In this document: positions 57,000 to 64,000 of the stretch, in pieces
Position numbering within the stretch: position 1 is the stretch's first letter
Layout of the letters: each line of letters opens with the position of its first letter
Assembly (NCBI GenBank): GCA_000827325.1
Contig: KN832887.1
Span: 496,001-560,000 of the forward strand
Length of the DNA: 64,000 nucleotides
Origin: Oidiodendron maius Zn
Taxonomy: Eukaryota > Ascomycota > Leotiomycetes > Myxotrichaceae
Direction of reading: 5' to 3'
Notes under the pieces: model-generated
Database searches by the model: none
What the model saw: the letters and a program-made list of their open reading frames with translations, nothing else
What the model was told of the DNA's origin: nothing
Made by a program: the position numbers and the translations under genes

Positions 57000-57892
57000 T
57001 CATTGCCTTGCAATATGTCGGCGTAAACGCGCAGTGAAATCTGGATTCGGTTCTGTTCTCACCGACACTCCCATGCCCAATTCCTCCTTCACCATCTTCT
57101 CAAAAGCTACCAAGTCAATCTGTCTATTCATCTTGATTTCATCTTCCGAATTAACATCTTTGCGGAACTCGAAATGCGGCTCCGTCCACGCCGAACTAAA
57201 ATCCACTAGATGCCCCCCTTTATAGTTATCCCACCTTACATCCATAACGTATATTCGCAGGCTATTCAAAGCCTTAAGCTCTCGCCGCATTGACGATATT
57301 AGCTTCTCTGTGATCTTAGGGTCTGTCTCAACCAGGTCTTTAACTAGCGCTCGGAGAGGCTGTCGCTTTGCGGGTGGCAGGGAAAGCTCCTCCTCAGGCC
57401 GGTTCCAATCTGTAATATTAAACTTTTGGGCGAAGAATGATTCTTGCTTTGCAGGTATACTAATGAAACCATGGCATGCGATTGCGATAGGTCGTTTTCG
57501 TGGCTTCGATGCAATGCGTTGATACGCTCGACATTCCGCGTAGAATGGGTCTTTTTGCCCCTCAATGTCCTCCTGGGATACCCGGCTTCTGCCAGCTGGA
57601 TCTAGCATTACAAGAGCCTCTTCGAGGTCGAAGAATCGAAACTAGTTGCCATCAGTTTCTATCAGGTAGTAAATATCCCGGAATGTACAATTTTCAGAGC
57701 GTAGAGCTCCCCATCAATCCGTACTTTGAAGACATAGCCATGGTCTCCATTCAGTAACTGCTCCTCATCGTCGAATTTACTAAGTAGTTCAAGGTACTCA
57801 ATTTTCTTATAATGGCCCTCTTTAAAGCGCCGAAGCTTTGGGCCTTTGATCCTCGGCAGTTCGTCGAACTGGTCGATTATAGCAGTTGTCAT
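57000..57892 (-). CDS. FTA2-like / protein-kinase-like fold protein
   Basis: Exons 57892-57689 and 57641-57000 join over a 47-nt intron to about 281 aa. The splice restores LYALKIFRFFDLEE, the lysine-containing strand and following phrase typical of fungal proteins annotated as kinetochore Sim4-complex FTA2-like. Further on, VMDVRWDNYKGGHLVDFSSA resembles the catalytic-loop and metal-site region of kinases, with MDVRWDNY in place of HRDxxxxN. These proteins are numerous in fungi outside any kinetochore role, and most may be atypical or inactive kinases. First ordinary gene right of the repeat block. Confidence 0.72.
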
Positions 57893-58466
57893 ACTTAGAG
57901 GGTCGTATCAAGGGGCTTAATAAGTTAGGAAACCATATCGCATCTGCCAATATTGTACGAAACAAAGACGTTGACTGAGTAGCTCTCAAGGGTCTTAATC
58001 ATGTTATCGTCGACGTTGTATCCTTATCACATGGACGTTATTGTGGCCACTCTGAAGCGCAACAAGTTCTGGGGGTTGCTCGTTATTCTGGAATTTAAGA
58101 CGTAATGAAATGTGACGGGCAGCGGCGGGGGACGGGTCGCCCCGCAGACCTTACCAATAGCCAGCCATAATGCGCCATAGATAAGGGGAATTTGGTTTTG
58201 CCGGATCGGCCAATGGAAGCCCTTTATATCCTCCTACCCCACGACTTCAATTGCCAACTTTCCTTTTATAGCCAGTCCAATATGCAGCCTTTTTGCTCCG
58301 GTAAAGATGGGCACGGAATTGTTGCCCGTTGTCGGGTGTGTCGGCAATATATAGTAGTTGAGAATGAAGTGCTGGCATCCTGTTTTATGGCCATTTTCAC
58401 TTGTCCAGATTTAACAGTTGCATCTTCAGTGCTTACAGCTATCGGCTTCTCTCCACTCGTCCTATT
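57893..58466. other. Divergent intergenic region
   Basis: 574 bp between divergent genes; GC-rich patch at 58110-58150. Open frame 58192-58656 overlaps the next gene in another frame and is not supported. Confidence 0.4.
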
Positions 58467-59687
58467 ATGCTACCAGCAGCATCTAAGTCGAGCACGGCTC
58501 CTGAGGCCGAGTACAGCCTGCTTCAGCACCTCTCTACGAGAAAACCAAAGCTCCAAGCTACTCCGCGATCCAAAAGCAGAACTAATACCATTAATCAGGG
58601 ATGGCAAAGGCCATCTAGAATTGCAAAGTGGAAAGACTTCGACTATGCCAGCCTAACGAAGTGTTGCGGCGGCCTTTTCTGTGAGATGCTCAAACAAACC
58701 ATTGAACCAATGAAATTCCCCCACCTCGAGAAGGACATAATCACATTCGCAGACGAAGCTGCACTGGAGAAGCACTATATATCGCAATGGACACATCCAA
58801 TCGTTATGACTGCGCTATCCCACGCTCAACGTCAGTCCAACGACCGAAGGCTTCAGCCACCATTCGTTAAGATGGTCGCAGGCGGTAACGCCAGGAGTAT
58901 CCCTAAACATTATCCAGACTGGGCTGGGACTCGTACAATGGTGCCGGACAACCCCAATCAGACGGTCAATATTCTGCCGGGTGACACGAAAGTCAGCTAC
59001 AAATGGAAGAGCACGGAGATTGTCCCCAAAGAAGTTAACAAACATGACTTGGTTCAAAATTGGTTTTGGCCGCTCCGGCAAATCTTCACGTACTGCATGA
59101 ACTTCGAGACTCGGTATGGGTACATCATCTCGGATGAGGAGGTTGTAGCATTTCGTGTACGGGTGCCACATGAACGATTCGAAGAGAAAAAGGCTAGGGG
59201 TAGGGCCGTGCTATCAAAGGATAGAGGCACAATTGAATACGTGCCGATTTACGATTCCACGCAAGATCCTGGTGGCGAGAAGAGATTGACAATGAACTTG
59301 ACCGTATGGTGGCTCCATCTTCTTGCGGCCAATAACCGATCGATCCAAACAACTTACGGTCCGCTAAAAGATGAGACTTTGGGCGGTTTAGGCAGAGCTC
59401 CTACCCCTCCCAGACAGGAGGTTACACCAGCTGCTAGCGAGGAGGCCGTCACGGACCGAGCATCGCCTGCTACCACGATTAGGACCTATGAAAATGTGAC
59501 TGATTCCGATGCTATCATTTCTCCGCAACTATCGACTTACGGACAATCTTTCGGCCCGCTGGCTGGCCCGGCGGAATCCTTTACATCACTACATTCTTCA
59601 GGAAGTTCGCGTCCTAAGCGAAAGAGGGATAGTGTAGAGCCCGAAGCAGGAGTATCAAAACTAAAGAAGGGGAAGGCAAAGCACTAA
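58467..59687 (+). CDS. Putative PD-(D/E)XK-like nuclease-fold protein with nuclear tail
   Basis: Single exon, 406 aa from ATG 58467 (an upstream in-frame ATG at 58401 would add 22 residues). The middle carries KHYPDWAGTR and, 30 residues later, ILPGDTKVSYKW, which resembles the D...(D/E)xK arrangement of restriction-endonuclease-like folds. FRVRVPHERF and a tryptophan-rich helix follow. The last 40 residues are basic (PKRKRDS, KLKKGKAKH) and look like a nuclear localisation signal. I know similar uncharacterised fungal proteins but cannot assign a function. The nuclease idea rests on motif spacing only. Confidence 0.6.
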   Translation: MLPAASKSSTAPEAEYSLLQHLSTRKPKLQATPRSKSRTNTINQGWQRPSRIAKWKDFDYASLTKCCGGLFCEMLKQTIEPMKFPHLEKDIITFADEAALEKHYISQWTHPIVMTALSHAQRQSNDRRLQPPFVKMVAGGNARSIPKHYPDWAGTRTMVPDNPNQTVNILPGDTKVSYKWKSTEIVPKEVNKHDLVQNWFWPLRQIFTYCMNFETRYGYIISDEEVVAFRVRVPHERFEEKKARGRAVLSKDRGTIEYVPIYDSTQDPGGEKRLTMNLTVWWLHLLAANNRSIQTTYGPLKDETLGGLGRAPTPPRQEVTPAASEEAVTDRASPATTIRTYENVTDSDAIISPQLSTYGQSFGPLAGPAESFTSLHSSGSSRPKRKRDSVEPEAGVSKLKKGKAKH

Positions 59688-59877
59688 GGGAGTGGTCACA
59701 TAGTAAAGCCGCTTAGTTTCTAGGTGCTAATGGAGCCGAAAACTCCGAGCATTGTCATACTAGGCGTCTCTCAAGTGGCAATGTGTGAGGCACCGTGAGC
59801 AACAGCTATACACGTCCTTCATCGACCGTAATCTTCTGAGCGGTCTAGCATGGATTGGCCTACTATGCTAATGCCAT

Positions 59878-60177
59878 TCATATTTTTATCCAGGTCGTCG
59901 AATTATCTGCCATTGTCCCAAGGCTGCTAGCAATTGCGGCGAGATTCTGGACTTCGGGTTTCGAGCACGGTGTCCCGGCGGCCTTAAGAACTATGCTCAG
60001 GAACCGACTGATGACCGCTAGTGTCTTATCAGGACAGGAGTTGGCTAACGTATCCAGGAATTCAGGTGCCTGTTTCCTGAGGTGTGGTAAAGCAGATGTA
60101 ACGATTTCCAACAATTCAGTGGGAATTTTGGCACCAGCGTCATGGAGAAGTTTGACATATAACTCGTAGAGAGGCAA
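59878..60177 (-). CDS. Small hypothetical protein, helical
   Basis: 99-aa frame (LYELYVKLLHDAGAKIPTEL, then LAAIASSLGTMADNS) that reads as good helical protein and remains open upstream to about 60200. No family recognised. It might be a remnant of a larger gene. Confidence 0.3.
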   Translation of the reverse strand: MPLYELYVKLLHDAGAKIPTELLEIVTSALPHLRKQAPEFLDTLANSCPDKTLAVISRFLSIVLKAAGTPCSKPEVQNLAAIASSLGTMADNSTTWIKI

Positions 60178-61350
60178 GTCTGGATAGCGCTGATCAAAGA
60201 GCTAGTACAGCTCTACCTAATCTATGGCAACCGTATCGACTATTTTGGGTATTTCCGACCATAGGAATTTGTGAAACTGCTAATCGCTTGGATGTTAACA
60301 CTTTAACTGGACTGAAGAGCCTAGGAAACCTAGGAGCAGGAAGCAAGGTTGATAGAGATGATGTGAAAGAAGTCAAAATCAACGACATGGAATTCTCATG
60401 TGGAAATGAAGCGTGAAGGCTCAGGAATTATCGGAGGTAATGTATTAATTGCTGCGTAGAATCAAGGGGCCACGGTTTGATAGTTGGCCTGTACATATTT
60501 TTATATGACTTCAATGATGGATAATGTTGTTGGTTTGTATTCTTCGCTACTCCGACCGTATCTCTCTTGGCATTCCAGCTACATGTTATAGCGCAAGTGG
60601 TAACCATTTTGTTTAGAAATTAATTGTACATACAAAAACTATTGGTTCCGATCGCTCGATCTTATAAGGCAATTTCCACACCGAGAAGAAAGGCAAACCG
60701 ATTTGACTCTTCGTGAGGTGGTACTATAAATATTAGACGTGGCTGTGGCACATCATACCAGACATGCTGCGTTTCATTTCTCTTCACGTAATGAATAAAA
60801 GGGTGATATTCCATGAACCAGTTAGGTATATTAAGCAACTTAATTGCTGTATTAACGAGTAGTATTCAGTCTTGAGTAATCTCATTACAATGCTGAACAG
60901 CCATAGTAATTAAGGTTCCGAAATCATTCATCTCTGCGAACCAACTGCTCAGGGACTTTCTTCTTAACTCCAATTCTTCATTCATGCTTCCGAAATCTGG
61001 CAACAAGTCCTTGAATTCAGATCCGCCCCGCCCCTCTATGTGGAAGCTGACAATATTTTCTGATATTCGGCATTCCAGGAAGTCCGATCCCATGCTTGCC
61101 AAAGCGTCTTACCACGGGGCAGGGGCATATCGGTATTAGTGGGAATGGATGAAATACAACATTTCACACGAGAATAGTCGTAAGTCTTAATAATAGGATA
61201 TCTTTTGCCGCTGTACGTACTTTTTTCACATGATCTTCAAATAATACAGCCTAATGAGATATTTAAGTGATAATAATATCCCGCAAACGTGCTCAGTTGA
61301 ACACTACTTCCTACACCAACTGTAGATTTACCGCAAATTTTTAAACAACA
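60178..61350. other. Gene-poor stretch upstream of hypothetical and downstream of SET gene
   Basis: 1173 bp. One minus-strand frame of 78 codons (60866-61102) reads as plausible protein but has no recognisable domain, and I do not call it a gene. AT-rich elsewhere. Confidence 0.4.
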
Positions 61351-62791
61351 CTAAACCTTCCTCTTCCAGCTCCAATGCTTTGTTGAGTCCTCTTGAAAAG
61401 CATGCCACATCAACCAAGACTCCCCTCCAGGCCCATGCCTCAGCCTCACTGCCTCTAACGCCATTTCTGCATACTTTACTGCCGTATCTGCGTCCCCGAC
61501 AGCATTATAAGCCACAGCAGCATACCCATACGCCTCGTCCATGAAACCTTGCAGTCCCTCCTCCTCATGGAGCTCTATCAGCTCCTCCACTTTCTGTAAA
61601 ATCTCATTACCACTCGTAACATCCGCAGCTAGAGATTCAGCAAGCCATGTAGAAAGCTCCTGCTGCAAGTCCGAGGTGCGAAGGAGATTGCTATCTGATT
61701 CAGGGCCGGACACACAGCGCGTACACTTGCAGTGGAAATGAAATGTTTCAAAGAGATTCTGCTTCCGGGTGAAGGTTGGGGAGAAAGGAGTCGCATCTTA
61801 TAATCTTATCAGAATTAAGGAGGCGAGGGTGAGGAGGGATGGACTTACAAGAGATAGTAATCTCCTCCCCATCATGAATCGGTCGCGTCGCATGCACATG
61901 CTGCGTCAACATATCTGGACTCATATAGTACTGCGCACTATAAGTAATCAGTTAACATTATTTTAAAATATTAGTATGTAAAAGTAAGTTCCGAAACGGA
62001 GATGGCACGTACTTCGGGGCACAATCATGATTCATCCTACTTGCCTCCGGGAACAACGCCAAGTGCATTACGCCTCCAACTTGCATCTCAAACGCATTTG
62101 CCTTTAGCCGATCCTGGACTCTCATCCTCTCGTCTCCGTAGATCCCTGTCAGCTCATAATATGCCTTCTTGCTTTCCTCGGGCATCTGCTCCACGGCAGT
62201 TTTCAGAAATTCTTCTCGCTCGGCAGTGGAGAGATCGATTTCGGGATATACAAGGAGTAGGGGCGAATTGCTACTTATAATATCTCCTCTAGACAATTCC
62301 ATAGAAGCTAACATACCGATTCCTTTCCCTTCCAGTGGTGCCGTGTGCCATGCTCCAGTTCGGGGATTGAGCCCAGGTACTGCGCTTGAGAGCGGTGGGA
62401 GGGCCAAAAAAGCGCCAGCTATAGAGGGCGTAGTGAAGATTGAAATCCCGCGGCCGTTACTGAAAGATGCATTGGAGTAGATGCATAATTTGTCGCCGGC
62501 TTTAGGGAGAATTTCGGTGCAGGAGGGAATGTGAGTCCAGGGGTAAGATGAGGCTTCTGTGCTAGAGAGAGCATCAGAGGCATGAATGGAGCCGGAGTCG
62601 ACACTGAGACATGTCGGGAACAGGAAATCAGATTCCCCTGCTGCACAGCATTCGAAGTGACTGGAGAGGAGTACAATGTGGGTGTTAGAAGGGCATCGAC
62701 TCCGAGCTCCTGAATGGGGCGTACCCAACAGAGCTTGGCATGTGGAGAGAAGGTAGGTGAGCCAAAGGCTAAGAAGGATGGAGAATTTCAT
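61351..62791 (-). CDS. SET-domain protein (SMYD-like) with signal-peptide-like N-terminus
   Basis: Exons 62791-62013, 61937-61849 and 61796-61351 sum in frame to about 437 aa. The N-terminus is hydrophobic (MKFSILLSLWLTYLLSTCQA), followed by a cysteine-containing ectodomain-like region. The SET core then starts with GKGIGMLASMELSRGD. RMNHDCAPNAQYY (restored by the first splice) and RPIHDGEEITISY form the cofactor and tyrosine sites, and the post-SET cysteines lie in FHCKCTRC. A helical, TPR-like tail ends it. SET proteins methylate lysines, normally in nucleus or cytosol, so a secretory signal is odd. The alternative ATG at 62824 adds 11 residues before the hydrophobic segment. Confidence 0.82.
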
Positions 62792-64000
62792 CGTAGCTCT
62801 ATCAACACACAATGGAGCAGCCATTCAGTATAACGAGTGAGCCTTGCATAGTGGCATTGATGATGTTTTCATTGTTCCTGGTCCCCAGAATTTGATGGAG
62901 AAATTTACACTCAGCTGACATTGGTCATATAAGCTTTGTGTTGGCATCGTTAACTTAAGTTACCGAGGCAATGATTATGTTAGCTATCCGATAAGACATG
63001 TCTTATCCGTAGTGATTCAATAGAATAACTCTTCGACATATCACAATTGACATATGTGCCTTGCATCCACCATCCGAACAACGATAATAGACCGCGCACC
63101 AATTTCTTCTCAAGGAAATATGAGCGCAGAGCGACTATACTCAATACGCTAGGCTAACTAACTTGTTGCCATTCCAATCATACCCTAAATTCAGGGCTGA
63201 ATTTACGCGACGCACGTGAATCCGCTGACTATTCTACGTGAGCAGTCCTGCCTTGACATCTTGAGCCTTTTACTGGAACAGAATAGCACGCTTTGGTAAG
63301 AGTTAGTTATCATCTTAAGAAGTAAGGTAGACACTAGGTATGGAAGTGACATTAATCAACTTTGCCAAGTCAGCTTAGGTCACACCATGAGAATTCGGTG
63401 CTATGTGTCTGCTATAGGAGTACTCGAGCATAACAATCATACTTGCATTCCTAGGTGTGGGTATTTCACGGGTCTCAACTTGTTGCTCTTGCTGATCCTC
63501 TTTAATGCTCAGTTGTCAATCCATTGTTTGGTGGGTGTTCCGCTCCTTTGGCTGACGTGGTTTTCGTAGAGCATTACAAGCACTAGGAATAGGTACTCGC
63601 AAGCGTCGTCTATTGCACTGCAATCGCCGCGCACTAGGCTTATTTATGCTCCGTATGCCCGCTGTAGCAGAGTCGCGAAGGCCACCGATATCACGTAACG
63701 AATAAAATAATATCCCAAAAAAAAGGAATCAATTCAGTATAGTGCCGAAAAGTCTCCTTCTCAGCGCTATGTGCGCCTTGAAAAGGCATGTAAATGTCTA
63801 TTTCTAATAAAAAGATAGAAAGAAGGGACCGTGGTCCTGTTGACAAAGGACCCCACACCCTCTATGCACATTCTCCCCACCACAGCATCTATACTACATG
63901 CTTAAGCAGCTTGACTGCCTTCTCAGCCTACCCCATCAGCTCGGTATGCGCTAGCTAGTTCGTGCTGCGATGCGAGGGGTAAAAGGTGGTGGCGTTTCCT
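62792..64000. other. Gene-free end of the window
   Basis: 1209 bp upstream of the SET gene. One short frame (63387-63569) has no recognisable content. No repeat or RNA gene seen. Confidence 0.4.

Noticed and set aside
60866-61102. 78-codon hypothetical gene
   Set aside because: Plausible protein text but no domain, neighbours or splice evidence; left inside the gene-poor entry.

Overview
The window is nuclear DNA from a filamentous ascomycete (Pezizomycotina). The genes carry several short introns (about 40-110 nt) with fungal splice signals. The protein families are typical of such fungi: Zn2Cys6 regulator, MBOAT_2/wax-synthase acyltransferase, DHA2 and sugar-porter transporters, GH79, GH51, BBE oxidase, patatins, an FTA2-like kinase fold. 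A 12-14 kb TA-rich block carries C-to-T/G-to-A decay of the kind made by repeat-induced point mutation (RIP). I cannot name the species. Most exon joins below were worked out by hand and checked by whether the summed exon length stays in frame.

Layout. 1-1605: 3' end of an unknown gene and a membrane O-acyltransferase, possibly the edge of a biosynthetic cluster. 1732-2142: a MITE with arms of about 145 bp. 2723-9788: a regulator with two Zn2Cys6 clusters in tandem, a sulfatase and a sugar porter; the last two share a 482-bp divergent promoter and look like a small uptake/desulfation module. 10349-25835: an accessory island holding three patatin-like genes (one apparently active, one with its nucleophile serine replaced, divergent from the first, and one fused to ankyrin repeats), a secreted GH79 glucuronidase, and two tandem paralogous membrane proteins of unknown family separated by a tRNA-derived SINE with a 14-bp target duplication. 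26912-34755: DHA2 efflux transporter, pogo-like MITE, SDR and BBE-type FAD oxidase. 36884-42600: GH51 arabinofuranosidase, Sfk1/DRAM membrane protein with a GC-AG intron, a truncated class II (LysRS-like) synthetase-like protein and a conserved orphan.

43.4-55.2 kb is a nested retrotransposon block. A Copia element with 203-bp LTRs (TSD ATAAT) was entered by a second Copia element with 178-bp LTRs (TSD GTATA), and a 281-bp solo LTR (TSD CATTC) sits inside the right outer LTR. The two LTR pairs differ only by transitions. The block is flanked on the left by an ankyrin pseudogene with an in-frame stop that fits RIP leakage, and on the right by a 74-bp inverted repeat around a decayed gag. 57-62.8 kb returns to ordinary genes: an FTA2-like protein, a putative PD-(D/E)XK-like nuclear protein and a SET-domain protein with a signal-peptide-like N-terminus.

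Best candidates for something undescribed: the patatin/pseudo-patatin divergent pair with the patatin-ankyrin fusion and the unknown membrane-protein pair nearby; the tandem double Zn2Cys6 regulator; and the stand-alone LysRS-like catalytic domain lacking the motif 3 arginine.
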